NCBI GenBank assembly: GCA_900073065.1
Contig: FJOG01000013.1
Coordinates: 1,498,241-1,562,240, forward strand
Reading direction: 5' to 3'
DNA: 64,000 nt
DNA from: Phialocephala subalpina
Taxonomy: Eukaryota > Ascomycota > Leotiomycetes > Helotiales > Mollisiaceae
This document shows positions 45,779 to 55,884 of the stretch, piece after piece. Each line of letters opens with the position of its first letter. Positions within the stretch are counted from its first letter, which is position 1. Both the position numbers and the translations under genes were made by a program. Under the pieces are notes generated by a model. It was not told the DNA's origin and did not search any database. It saw only the letters and a list, made by a program, of their open reading frames with translations.

Positions 45779-46324
45779 TTTTATGTTCATAGAGGTTAAG
45801 ACCCTTAATAATTGCCTAGGGATATTAGCAATAGAATTTGGACCTCGTAGTTAAGCGAAGGGGATCCTTGTCAAGCCCTTTATCAAAAGCTAACGATTTC
45901 TAATAAGATATCCTAATAAGGTCAGTAAATCAAAGTAGTATTTAAATATATAAGAAAATACAATAGATTTAAAAGATAATAGAAAACAAAGGGTTTCGCG
46001 TATTTAGTTTTAATATCCAATTGATAAGTAAAATATATAAGGGATAAAAACAACTTTTTGAATTACTATCTCCGTATTCTGTCGGTGTGATTGTGGATAT
46101 ATAGGTAGTAATACATTTGGGATCTCTGGCCGGAGGAGGAGTGGCCTTTTCGGGCCCCTCGTTAAAAGTTGATAGTGAGATGACCTTGACTGCGCCGTGT
46201 CACGTGAATAGGGTGAGCAGGCCTGAGCAAACCTGGGCCGAAGCCGAGCCTGAGCAAAGGCGGCGCTGCTCACGTGAGACATATAGTTGGGCAGAGCAAA
46301 CATTCCGGTGGGGGAACAGGTGAA
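45779..46324. other. Partly AT-rich intergenic region
   Basis: The part from about 45880 to 46080 is AT-rich and poor in open frames. 46190-46290 contains repeated TGAGCA / GAGCAAA words around CACGTGA. No gene is supported. Confidence 0.4.
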
Positions 46325-46863
46325 CAGCACCCGTTAATCACAGCGAATTTTCGAGAGAACTTCGATCAGAACCGATTGAAATTCAAACAGGAAGACTTAC
46401 AATATTTCCTCGAGCAAGCTGGGCTTGGAGTTGGTGGATTAGCAAAGGGCGTTCTAGAAACGTTTCATCTCTTAGAGAAAATGGAGAGATTGTGAAGCAC
46501 TTCGGCCGCAATTTGTTCTTCAGTTCGAGAGAATATATCGGAATCGGACCCATGGGAGATAATCGACAAGGAAATCCACTCGCCGTTCAAGTTGGTGACA
46601 GGACCATGATTCTTGCCTGGCTGCAGATACCTATTATTCTAAGACTACATAAAGATGGGCTTTATACTCTTATTGAACTAGCCCATCTACCTGGCTTCGT
46701 TGATGACTTTTTTTTTCAGACCAAGGAATTTGCCAAAGCTGGAAAATATTCGAATTCGATGACCGCGCGGATATCCCACAGTGGCACGGTAAGAAAATAT
46801 TCCACGTTACGTAGAGAAGGCGATCTAGCAAACGCTTGGGATAGTATTAGAATGCCTGCCTAA
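46325..46863 (+). pseudogene. Remnant of a HET-type protein C-terminus
   Basis: The frame at 46492-46863 reads FGRNLFFSSREYIGIGPMG, GNPLAVQVGDRTM and IILRLHKDGLYTLIELAHLPGF. This resembles the conserved end of HET-domain proteins (a strand with G-x-G-P, a GD turn, then PxxLR and Y-x-LIG-x-Y-x-G). Preceding codons (46325-46490) in another frame are charged and may be part of the same gene. No HET domain proper is present and stops interrupt, so it appears to be a decayed fragment. Confidence 0.4.
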
Positions 46864-47376
46864 CGAGGTGAGGATTTGGGTGCAAGAACAGCTGAATAAA
46901 GCATACATTGAAAGACTAAATGCCAGTCTCAGTTAAATACAGGGGTAGTGGAGTGTCAAGCTATTCTGGTAACAGGGTACTCGTTCTGGTTCCCTGTGAT
47001 CCTGCTTGCCAGGAGTTGACATTCTCACCAGGACTACCAGGATATGACCCATCTTAAAGGCACACAGAAAGTGACTAAGATGTTCGAGCTGCCGGGGTGG
47101 TGAGCAAAGGTGGTGGATACTAAGTCGGAGGAGACGGCCTATTCAAGTGGTAAGATCAGCAGGTTCGCAAATTTTCAGAGTTGCAAGCTGAGAGTTTCCA
47201 AGTGAATGCTATTTTATCGTCATAGCTTCGCCAAAGTCAGCAAACTTGCTGCTTCATCTGTGAGGGATAAAAAACCTGGTATTGTATTGACTTGCGTCTT
47301 ATGGGTGTTGCTCAATATTGTTAGTTATTCTTCTTCCTCTTATGCGAGATGTTTGTTAATCTAGTCGTGCATTTAG
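46864..47376. other. Region upstream of the membrane-protein remnant
   Basis: I could not find an open N-terminal exon for the gene at 47377. A stretch at about 47240-47300 (KKPGIVLTCVLWVLLNI) could be a helix of it, but the frame upstream is interrupted. No other gene is seen. Confidence 0.3.
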
Positions 47377-48683
47377 GCTGCTCAAGCTGGCGTTGCCATG
47401 CTTGGTTTGACATACAGTCTTAATCCCGCAATCGACCTAACTAGGCCTGTCCTTAGCTTCAGCAATATGTCAGAAGCATTTGGCAGAATTCTCGATGGAG
47501 ATTCTACACTATCGAATCGATTAACTGCTCATACAGTAGAGTTCCCCTTGCCTCAGAAAGTGACCTGAAGTTGATGTGCGCAGTATGGCGAGATGGCTCT
47601 TCAGTTCACGCCGGTTCCTCTCAGTATTCTTGGTGTTGACAATCTAGATATCATACCTAATTTGGCGGGGTACCTCTCTCTAGTTGATTTTGATCTATGG
47701 TATTTTGAAGCAGATAGCTATTATCAAAAAGTTTTCAGGAAACTTCTGCTACAGATAAGACTTCAGCCTTCCCCTACAGCAATCGAAGCATTATTACGAC
47801 CAGTAGTTGTAGCGTGTACACTGTGTTCAATTATTCGAACGTCAACCTGGAAACATTCCAATACGACAAAGATGGTCAAACTATGAACTAAACTTTCTAC
47901 AGCTTAGGGCCGAATTCAACAACTTACATGACTTACCTTGAAACAGTCGACTGTGGTCCAAGATGCGCCAAAGTTTTCGTTTTCGAAAATAACGGAACAT
48001 CCGCTTATTATCACGAGTGTGCGGTCAATTTTAGTATTGTTCGCAAAGCTACTGTTAAAGTGCAACAAATTTCAGACGATCATGCTCGACTAGCAGCAGG
48101 TGCAATTGCCCGTCAAGGATATCAATCAGCAGGCAATACCAATCGTAACCAATTCCAGCAATTTCCTTCTCAGTCTACATATGGGACATTCCAGGCGGGA
48201 AGCAGTATACTAAAAGCAGACGACCTGCGAAAATACGCTATCGGGGTCGTGGTGGTAGCAGAGCAGATACTTCCGGTTATCGACACTACCACATCGGACG
48301 CAACCCAGGTGATAGGATGGGTGCCTCAACAAGGTCTGATATTGAGCATTGATCATACGGCCTATATGTGGGCAATTTTCGGGAGTATGGCTGGTGCACA
48401 CTTGGTTCTGTGGATAATTGGAGCATACATCGCCAGTCGAGTAGCAGTCATTGAGAATAGCTTTCTGAAGATAGCACTTGTGCTGAGACCAGTGACAGAT
48501 GAGCTGGAAGAGCAAGGACTTTTGCTTGGAGGACACAGACATGAGCATCATGCATTGAACGGAGACGTGGTCTATGGACCCAGAGAAGAGGGTGAACCAG
48601 CCGGAGTGAGGGCGTTGGAGATCAGTAGAGTTGCGAATTGTGAGAGAGTTTCGAAGCGATGGGAAGGATATTACGACCCATAG
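47377..48683 (+). pseudogene. Fungal membrane protein of unknown function, damaged
   Basis: Exons 47377-47535, 47584-47682 and 47739-48683 join in phase (introns 48 and 56 bp). They read AAQAGVAMLGLTYSLNPA, LTAHTYGEMALQFTP, SCSVYTVFNYSNVNLE and LGPNSTTYMTYLETVDCGPRCAKVFVFE, ending with one transmembrane helix (MWAIFGSMAGAHLVLWIIGAYIAS) near the C-terminus. This is the C-terminal half of a common multi-pass fungal family without known function. An in-frame TAA (47889-47891) interrupts the conserved stretch between DGQTMN and TFYSLGP, and no open N-terminal half is found upstream. It is probably a pseudogene. The stop could stem from a C-to-T change of CAA, in keeping with RIP elsewhere in the window, but that is conjecture. 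Confidence 0.55.
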
Positions 48684-48900
48684 AACGATATAAAATAAAG
48701 AACTAGAAGGAGGTTTGATAGACTGCGGCTACGACTGATGTACGAAGACTTCTTGCATTTTAAACAATTCACTTTCGAGTACTAGCAAAGTGATTTGGCG
48801 AGACATAAAACCGAGTAGACGAAAGCTTCATACTAATGGGTGTATCATCTTCTGCAAAAACTGTAAGATCTCACCAAACATCGAAAACAATGATCCATCG

Positions 48901-49647
48901 CTACCTTCCTTCCAACTCACCGCCTTCATTTTCCTGCTCGTGATGACCCCACATTGATACGTCTGGCAAATCCCAGTCCGTTCTCAATCCTTCTTCGATC
49001 TCTTTCAGCCTCTCCTTCACCTTTGTTCTCACCCTCGTCAATGCCTTCCCTAATAAGTTTGAGCCCCACTTATTTCTATATGCCATCGCATTCTTTTCAT
49101 TGTACCCGATACCCCATCTTCGATCCTTCGAGCTCGCTTCACAAATCTCCCGCTCATTCGTCGACAACAACACCTCTCTCCACCCCCTGTTCGGTCCAAA
49201 CTTCCACCAATTCCCCTCAAAAGCGACACGTTCACAGACTTGAAGCCAGATATAGTCGTCCCAACCTTGGACTTCCCTCCCTAACCTTTTCTGCTCTTTC
49301 GGATCGGATGAAGCGAGGATCTTGGTGCCAGCTTCGGGATCCGAGAAGTATAGAGCCTTGCAGTACATCATGAACTGTTCAGAGCTATTGAATGTGAATT
49401 CTCCGAGTTCTTCGTCTTCTAGAATGCTCTTCAAGGTGGATTTCGGATGCGCGGTTCGAAGCCAGTTCAGGGACGCGAGGGGGACTTCGTATCGTGTGCT
49501 GTGCCATTGGCAAAAAAGACCATAAGCACCCTCGTTTGGCATGTAGAAGAACACTGGTCGATTTGGATCCAAGGCTGCACTTTCGCCCTTCTGGCCCTTG
49601 ACGGCGTTCTTCCTTTGGTGCGGTCTCATCGTGTGCTTTCGTGGCAA
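48901..49647 (-). CDS. NADAR (YbiA-like) domain N-glycosidase
   Basis: Intronless minus-strand gene of 248 residues; a second ATG six codons in (49629) is an alternative start. The NADAR fold is recognised from FFYMPNEGAYGLFCQWHSTRYEV, SSEQFMMYCKALYFSDPEAGTKIL, DPKEQKRLGREVQGWDDYIW and LLSTNEREICEASSKDRRWGIGY, ending WGSNLLGKALTRVR. Known members cleave N-glycosidic bonds: bacterial YbiA-type enzymes act on riboflavin-pathway intermediates, and others remove ADP-ribose from modified guanine. The fungal role is not settled. No targeting signal is visible. The N-terminal 25 residues are basic (RKHTMRPHQRKNAVKGQK), possibly a nuclear signal. It sits at the edge of the HET/NACHT region. Confidence 0.88.
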   Translation of the reverse strand: MPRKHTMRPHQRKNAVKGQKGESAALDPNRPVFFYMPNEGAYGLFCQWHSTRYEVPLASLNWLRTAHPKSTLKSILEDEELGEFTFNSSEQFMMYCKALYFSDPEAGTKILASSDPKEQKRLGREVQGWDDYIWLQVCERVAFEGNWWKFGPNRGWREVLLSTNEREICEASSKDRRWGIGYNEKNAMAYRNKWGSNLLGKALTRVRTKVKERLKEIEEGLRTDWDLPDVSMWGHHEQENEGGELEGR

Positions 49648-50456
49648 AAGTTCTTTGGGTTGAAGAAGTTGATGCCAGCGGTATTTATGGCTTATAAGAT
49701 TGCCTTATAGAATGATCGCTGTGTTAAGAGTCATGGTGGATTGTTTTGATGTCGACTGCTTCGGCGAGACTGAAAGGGCAAGGCTGCCGCTTTTGGTCGA
49801 CGACCGTTTCTTCCTAAATTGTTAGCAGACCAAATTTCTCCAGGATTTCATTTCAAAGATGCGAAGAGTCAGCAACTGAAGTCTTGCTGCAGGATTTTAA
49901 GTCATCAGGAAGGTCGTCTCAAAGCAGAAGCGCTCTGTTCTTTCCGGCCGTTTCGGGAAGAGGGGGTGGATCACGTGATGCCTGCGAAATTTCTCATCGC
50001 ACAAATTCCAAATCTTCTCATTCAATCTGTATTATTATCAAGATAAATATAAAGCCATTTTAAGTGTCTCTCGAAGAATGTACCAGGTCTTAAAGGCTCT
50101 TCGTTTTGGCTACAGTCGGCAAAAAGTCTCGACGATTGCCGACCGTCACACAAATATGACCCTGCAAAAACTTAAAATGCCTGCATTGGAATACGAACCT
50201 GAAAGGAATTGATTGTCTCAATTTTCGATGGATATTCAGTTGATTGGGCTTCCTTTCTGCACAGCATGCCGATGTGCATCGGAGGTGAACTCTGCTATTG
50301 GACTCTCCCGCTGCGTGCGGCCGCTTCCCAAAACACCCGCATTACGTCTATTGTAACCCCAGATTTCCTTATCTTTACTTGCGTTACAATTGCATTCTCC
50401 CTCTCTCGCACATTACTTTAGCAAATTCGAAAAGGGGTCAAGAGAGCGCTTTGAAT
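49648..50456. promoter_or_regulatory. Divergent promoter, NADAR gene / P450
   Basis: About 800 bases with no convincing gene. ATTATTATCAAGATAAATATAAA (starting about 50030) is AT-rich and could include a TATA element, but it is over 400 bases from the P450 ATG. No specific operator is seen. Confidence 0.4.
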
Positions 50457-52300
50457 ATGTTCGGCTTCGAGCAATACTCTAAAGCTACTCTCCTCCTTCT
50501 GAGCTTCGTGATATATGTGCCCTTGAGACTCATTTATAACGTTGTCTACAACCTCTTTTTACATCCGCTCGCTAACGTCCCAGGACCCCGCCTCGCAGCA
50601 GCGACCTACCTCTACCAGACATACCACTCCCTCGTAGGAGGTAGTCGCTACTATGTTCAAGTCGGCAAGATGCACGAGAAATACGGTACTCACCTGAATC
50701 CCCCACAACATATCACACTGACCAAAATCCAGGACCAATCGTCCGCATCACACCCGACGAAGTCTCCCTCAGCGACCCATCAAACTACGACCTAATCTAC
50801 TTCGTCGGCTCAAAGTACCCCAAATCAACCTTCTACTCCTCCTTCAGCGCCGGCTACAGCACCTTCGCAACCCAACCCCACGACCTCCATCGCATCCGTC
50901 GCTCAGCACTGAACCCTTTCTTCTCCCGTAAGAATGTTTTGGCTCTCGAATCCGTAGTCCAAGACAAAGCTCAAAAACTCTGCTCTCTGGCAAAAAAGAA
51001 ATTTAAAGAAGGGAAAGAGTTGGATCTGAATCATGCATTCAGAGCAGTGAGTATAGATGTCATTACTGATTATGCATTTGCGGATTGTTATGATTTGCTG
51101 GGGAGGGAGGATTTGGGAAAGACATTCTTTGAGATGGTACAGAAGAGAGGGCCGGCGGCTTGGATGTTTGTGCAGTGGCCGGGGTTGCAGGCGTTGGCGA
51201 TGGGGTTGCCGAAGTGGGTGGCGAGTGCGTTGAGCCAACCTATTGCGCATACGTTGAAGCTTGTTGAGGTAAGATATCCCCTCTAAGTCCGGTTCTCATG
51301 CTCAAATTTGTACAGCATTGCAGAGCACAGTGCCAATCAGTAAAGGACGCCATGGACTCCGGGAAAGTCTCAGACTCTTCCCAACCCTCAATCTTCCAAG
51401 AGCTCCTCAGCCCAGAAGGCAAAGACGAGGATTATGTCGTTCCAACAGTAGATCAACTCAAAGATGAAGCGCATAGTATTTTGGCAGCTGCTGCTGATAC
51501 AACTGGGAATGCGATGACTGTTGCTGCTTACCATACTGTTTCGAATCCGGAGATATTTGAGATGTTGAGGAGAGAACTCAAGGAAAATTTTCCGGATAGT
51601 GAGCAGGAACTAGGCTTTGTTGAGTTGGAGAGGTTGTCATACTTGGTGGGACATTCTCCAATTTTCCGGTGAATGTTGAGCTGATTCGAGGTAGACTGCC
51701 GTGATCAAAGAGGGCCTTAGAATGTCTTTCGGTGTTCCCGGTAGACTTCCTCGAGAAGTTCCCAAACCAGGAGCAACGTTCAACGGGACTTTCATTCCAG
51801 CCGGCGTTCGTTTTTCCACTCCTCTACACTTCTCCATAGCCCCATTCCCCCCCCCCTTTTTTTTTTGGCAGCCCAGCTGATAGATCGCAGTACACAGTTG
51901 GAATGTCCTCCTGGGTCCTCCACCAAGACCCAACCTACTTCCCCAACCCCAAAACCTTCGATCCAAGCAGATGGCTCGACCCAGCCGAATCTCGAAGACT
52001 CGATAAAGCATTTGTGCCGTTCAGCAAAGGCACAAGAGGATGTGTTGGGATGCCGTAAGTTTTTTTTCACTTCCCTGCCTTACAAAATCAAAGCACCCAA
52101 AAATGAAGGGAAACAAAGCTGACGAGATGTATAGGTTAGCATACTGCGAAATGTACGTCACGCTCGGAACATTCTTCCGCAGGTTCCCCAACGTGAAAGG
52201 AAATGTTTTGTCGAAGGAGGATTTGAGTTATGTTGATCATTTCTCTGCTTATCATCCTTTGGGTGCGGAGGTGTTTAAGGTTACTTCTCCTACTATTTGA
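50457..52300 (+). CDS. Cytochrome P450 monooxygenase
   Basis: Six exons (50457-50685, 50733-51268, 51316-51645, 51695-51805, 51891-52054, 52135-52300) join in phase to 511 residues. Residues about 8-35 form an ER membrane anchor, followed by the NVPGPRLA Pro-rich hinge. The I-helix oxygen-binding motif is AAAADTTG, the K-helix ExxR lies in IKEGLR, and the heme loop FSKGTRGCVG places the iron ligand at Cys453. It should oxidise a lipophilic substrate with NADPH-P450 reductase at the ER. The substrate is unknown; the N-terminal and heme sequences resemble fungal secondary-metabolism P450s such as the CYP58/trichodiene-oxygenase group, but no backbone synthase lies nearby. The fourth intron (51806-51890) contains a run of ten C then ten T. 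Confidence 0.92.
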
Positions 52301-52606
52301 ATCATGTGTTTAAATATCCTAGAACAGGAGAGGACTTAAGAGGTTGAATGGCTGCTCCACTTGCAGGGGAAAGAGAACACATGTGGGCACACAAACTATC
52401 CTGTGGGAAGCAGCGAATGTGAAAGAACTACTCGCATGCTTCAGGCTATCTTTTATGTTACAGAAAAGGCACCGTGCATGAACCAGGCGAACAAAGCGTC
52501 ATCGTAAAACCTACCCCGAATGTCTCGCAACTCGTCAACCAACTTACACATCACTTCCCTTCATCAAGCCAGTCCGGTCATTTCCGAAAACCCGTGCTAT
52601 CAGCAT

Positions 52607-55321
52607 CTAATAACGATACTCGCTCTTCCCCTTCCCCTTGAAGTTCTTGATAACAAACTTCCCCTCTTCGTGATCCCAGAAAGGACACTCAATCCACTCC
52701 CCAGTCTCCTGATCATGGTGTCCGAAATGAACACACTCAAGATCTTCACTAAGGAGGGAGATAGCGTATTCGAGTCCACAGTCCGAGTTTCCCGGGTGAA
52801 GTGCACGGTAATAGGCCGTTTTCTCTTGTGGGGAAAGTGAGCCGGGGGAGACTGAGCGGTTGGAAGAATTGGTGGAGCGAGCTGGCGAGACGGAACGAGA
52901 GGGTACGAAACTGTCGGAAGAGTTGTTGGAGTTCGCGCTCTTGGTTGGCGATGGGGATCGTGAAACACCAGATCCGGAGCGCTGAGATGAGATAGATGAG
53001 CGTCTGGGGGACCTTTGACCTGAGCAGCGAGGGCTAGAACCTCGGGAGTTGACGGTGTTGGAAGGCGATGGTGATTGTAGCTTGGTGCTAGAGCAAATTG
53101 ATGAGGTGTATGAGAGTTTAGGAGAGCCAGTGCGATAGTGGTCGGAAGGAGTGATGGAAGAGCGTCTTGGGGAGCGAGAGCGAGAGCGAGATTCATCCTT
53201 CAATAAGAGAGCCAAGCGGGCAAGAGAACGGAGTGAACGTGATCGCGATCGCGAGCTGTCTCTTAGAAGCTCAGTGACAGCAGCTGAGGCTGTTGTAGCT
53301 CCGCTTCTTTGTGTGGATGCAGGTGAGCTGGCTCTGTGGCGACGACGTCCTCTGCTGCTCTCGGTTCCAGTTTGAGATGATCGTGCAACTGAGCCGGATG
53401 CAGATGTGCCCGATCGTTGACTGCGAGTAGCTCCGCTGCGCTCCGTGCCGGTGACCGAAGCAGTGATTGTTGATTGGGCAACCGAGCCAGTGGTAGATGA
53501 CACATCAGATGTGTATTTGCGACGGTCTGACTTTGGTGGTGAAGATACAGTAGTGGGGCAGGCATAGTCGCCCCATTTGGCGATGTATGCATTGTGGGTT
53601 AAATTGTTGCGATCCTCTGATGGTGTGGGAGAGTAGCATCTGTACTTCTCTCTGTAGGCATTGTATGACAAGGTCTTGCGATCTTCAGATTGTGTGCGGC
53701 TGCGAGAGAAGTTTCGACAGTCGAAAAGGGGTGAGGATGCTCTGGAGCCTGATGCAGATGTTGTGCGAGATTGTTGTTGTGCAGAATGAGGAGAGGTTGT
53801 TCTTGATCGAGTCGTAGATGTTGCTCCCGAGTGTCTAGAAGGGGCGTGTCCGCCACTAGATTGAGTACCAGATGTTGTGCCAGAAGGCATAGATGAGGTA
53901 GCCGACTGACGACTGTACGAAGCGCTGCTTCGCCCTCTAGATCTAGTCTCCGTCTCAGTCTCAGACCGACTTTCTTGTGTAGTAGACCCAGCACCAGTCA
54001 TTGTCGTACTCTCATCACCTGTCACACTACTACGATCAAGAAGAGTGACATTGTCATCTTCATCCCCAATTTCGCCAAAGTACTCTCTCATGTAGTCTTC
54101 AGCAGTCATGACCCATCCATGACTCCCCCTTCCAATGCCAATGAATCGTGGTCTGGCTCTCGCAAGTTGGGGCAACCACTTCTGCAAGTATTCTTCGAGA
54201 GACAGATTCTTCATGTCTTTTGACATGGTCTCCAACACGTTCTCTCGCTTATCCAGGAAGGCGCGACTGCACGGCGAGCAGTAGTCCTTTTGAATACCAG
54301 AGGAATAACCGCAAAATGGAAGCCCCATGACGTACCAATGAGGGTTGCAGTTTTGTTGGACGTTTGTTGCCTGTTGGAAAGGAGGTTGAGGTCCGAAGGT
54401 AGCCTCAGAGGGGAGGGAAGAGTTGCTAGGTGCTGACGATGGACCGAAAGAGAAGGGTTGTGTGCGAGGGCGCGACATGTTCAAACGATCTTGTGAACTG
54501 CCCTTTGATGCATTGGTGCTCCATCGACGAAAATTTCCCTCTTCCTCTAGAGACAATGGACGTCCAACGCGGAAGGCGGGGTATCGCGAGTCAGCAAGTG
54601 TTCGTGGTTGTGAATCAATTGAAGAAGCAGCACTGACTCGACCTGAACCAAACCCATCGAAGATATTTTGCGAGTCGTAGTTCTTGGCTAGCGGAGGAGG
54701 ACCACAAGGGAAGTTGAGAAAATTTGTCAAGCAAGATTGGCAAGGATGATTATACTGAATAGACGTCATCGGCCCAAGTTGACGGCTCTTATAATAGTCA
54801 TCGAAGTTGTGAAGGGTTTCAATGCAAGACTCGCAAGTTGTGTTTGTTTCCCATGCGAAGGCATCACCGGGAATTGATACATCACCCAAAATTTGAGTGA
54901 AGGTTGAAGGAGGGTTAACGTCGGTGAAGCTTGAAGATGGTGGACCGAAGGACATGCTGTGACCATGCTTGACACCACCTGGGAATGCATCTCTTGGGTG
55001 GCATTGAAAGCTTGACTCAGAGCCAAATTCTTGGTAAGGGCGGCTAGTGAAGGTAGAGCATGATCCGAGACCGGACTCATATCGAACGCGTGAATCGTCG
55101 CCAAAGCCTTGAGAGTCTGTGTAGCTTGAGGTAGATGGACCGAAGGACACGCTGTGAGAACGATCATGATAAACACCGCCTGGGAACTCAGATGTTTCAC
55201 TCTCGTAATCGCGTGAGCTTTCGCTGAAGTCTTGATCTCGAGAGTCGGTGAAGCTCGAGCTTGAAGGAGCAAAGCTCTCACTGCGAGGGAATCTCGTTGA
55301 AGAAGGTGGGTAGTAGGACAT
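52607..55321 (-). CDS. Long Ser/Arg/Thr-rich low-complexity protein
   Basis: A single minus-strand frame gives about 904 residues from the ATG at 55321 (MSYYPPSSTRFPRSESF); an upstream ATG at 55426 would add 35 residues that look like leader. The N-terminal third has repeats of the phrase SFGPSSSSFTDS and two CxxC pairs (CESC, CQSC), with a third CxxC-like PCSRAF near residue 365, suggesting a small metal-binding region. A short ordered patch follows (EEYLQKWLPQLARARPRFIG and HGWVMTAEDYMREYFGE). From about residue 450 to 830 the protein is dominated by SR/SRSRS and TSSxT runs like nuclear RS domains. The C-terminus regains order (CVHFGHHDQETGEWIECPFWD). No named family is recognised. Confidence 0.7.
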   Translation of the reverse strand: MSYYPPSSTRFPRSESFAPSSSSFTDSRDQDFSESSRDYESETSEFPGGVYHDRSHSVSFGPSTSSYTDSQGFGDDSRVRYESGLGSCSTFTSRPYQEFGSESSFQCHPRDAFPGGVKHGHSMSFGPPSSSFTDVNPPSTFTQILGDVSIPGDAFAWETNTTCESCIETLHNFDDYYKSRQLGPMTSIQYNHPCQSCLTNFLNFPCGPPPLAKNYDSQNIFDGFGSGRVSAASSIDSQPRTLADSRYPAFRVGRPLSLEEEGNFRRWSTNASKGSSQDRLNMSRPRTQPFSFGPSSAPSNSSLPSEATFGPQPPFQQATNVQQNCNPHWYVMGLPFCGYSSGIQKDYCSPCSRAFLDKRENVLETMSKDMKNLSLEEYLQKWLPQLARARPRFIGIGRGSHGWVMTAEDYMREYFGEIGDEDDNVTLLDRSSVTGDESTTMTGAGSTTQESRSETETETRSRGRSSASYSRQSATSSMPSGTTSGTQSSGGHAPSRHSGATSTTRSRTTSPHSAQQQSRTTSASGSRASSPLFDCRNFSRSRTQSEDRKTLSYNAYREKYRCYSPTPSEDRNNLTHNAYIAKWGDYACPTTVSSPPKSDRRKYTSDVSSTTGSVAQSTITASVTGTERSGATRSQRSGTSASGSVARSSQTGTESSRGRRRHRASSPASTQRSGATTASAAVTELLRDSSRSRSRSLRSLARLALLLKDESRSRSRSPRRSSITPSDHYRTGSPKLSYTSSICSSTKLQSPSPSNTVNSRGSSPRCSGQRSPRRSSISSQRSGSGVSRSPSPTKSANSNNSSDSFVPSRSVSPARSTNSSNRSVSPGSLSPQEKTAYYRALHPGNSDCGLEYAISLLSEDLECVHFGHHDQETGEWIECPFWDHEEGKFVIKNFKGKGKSEYRY

Positions 55322-55884
55322 CTCGAAGATACCTGGTATGTTGTTGTTGTATGTTTGTTTATGTTTGTGCTGATGCTTTGTATGACTGAAGATGGAAGAT
55401 AGAATATGTGATGTGAAGATGTGCATGAAAGAAGAAAGAAAGTGTAGAGGAGAAGGAGGTAGGAGTTAATATACTCGAAAATTTGCAGGTGTGGGCTGTG
55501 ACTGGGGAGAAATGTGAATTTGTGATTTAAGAAATGAAGCAAGGCTGAAGGCGTGAATCAATGAGAGACGGAAATCTGCTAAAAGCTGAAGCGTGAATAA
55601 ATAATGGACTGAGACTAGACAGTCACAGCGGTGCAGTTCAACCTTGTGAGAGACTGTCAAAGGAAGTCACGACTGATAATTCAGAGGCTGAGCAATATCC
55701 TCATGGCCAGTTCGAAGATCCCAACAAATGCAACCAGAAAAACAAAAGTTGAAAATTCAAAGCACGAAGATGTTGGTCGGATCCTATTCCAAACATACAC
55801 CCCTAGATTCTCGACCCCTTGTTCCAATACCCCAAGCGGCGAGAATGTTCAGCTACTCTGCCACTTTGGAGTAGCAGGATTATA
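55322..55884. other. Intergenic region
   Basis: Lies between the start of the Ser/Arg-rich gene and the end of the cPLA2-like pseudogene, both on the minus strand. It should contain the promoter of the former; no gene or clear site is recognised. Confidence 0.45.

Noticed and set aside
52600..53994. Long plus- and minus-strand open frames overlapping the Ser/Arg-rich gene
   Set aside because: They are by-products of the repetitive Ser/Arg/Thr codon usage; only the 904-residue frame is continuous and has ordered ends.
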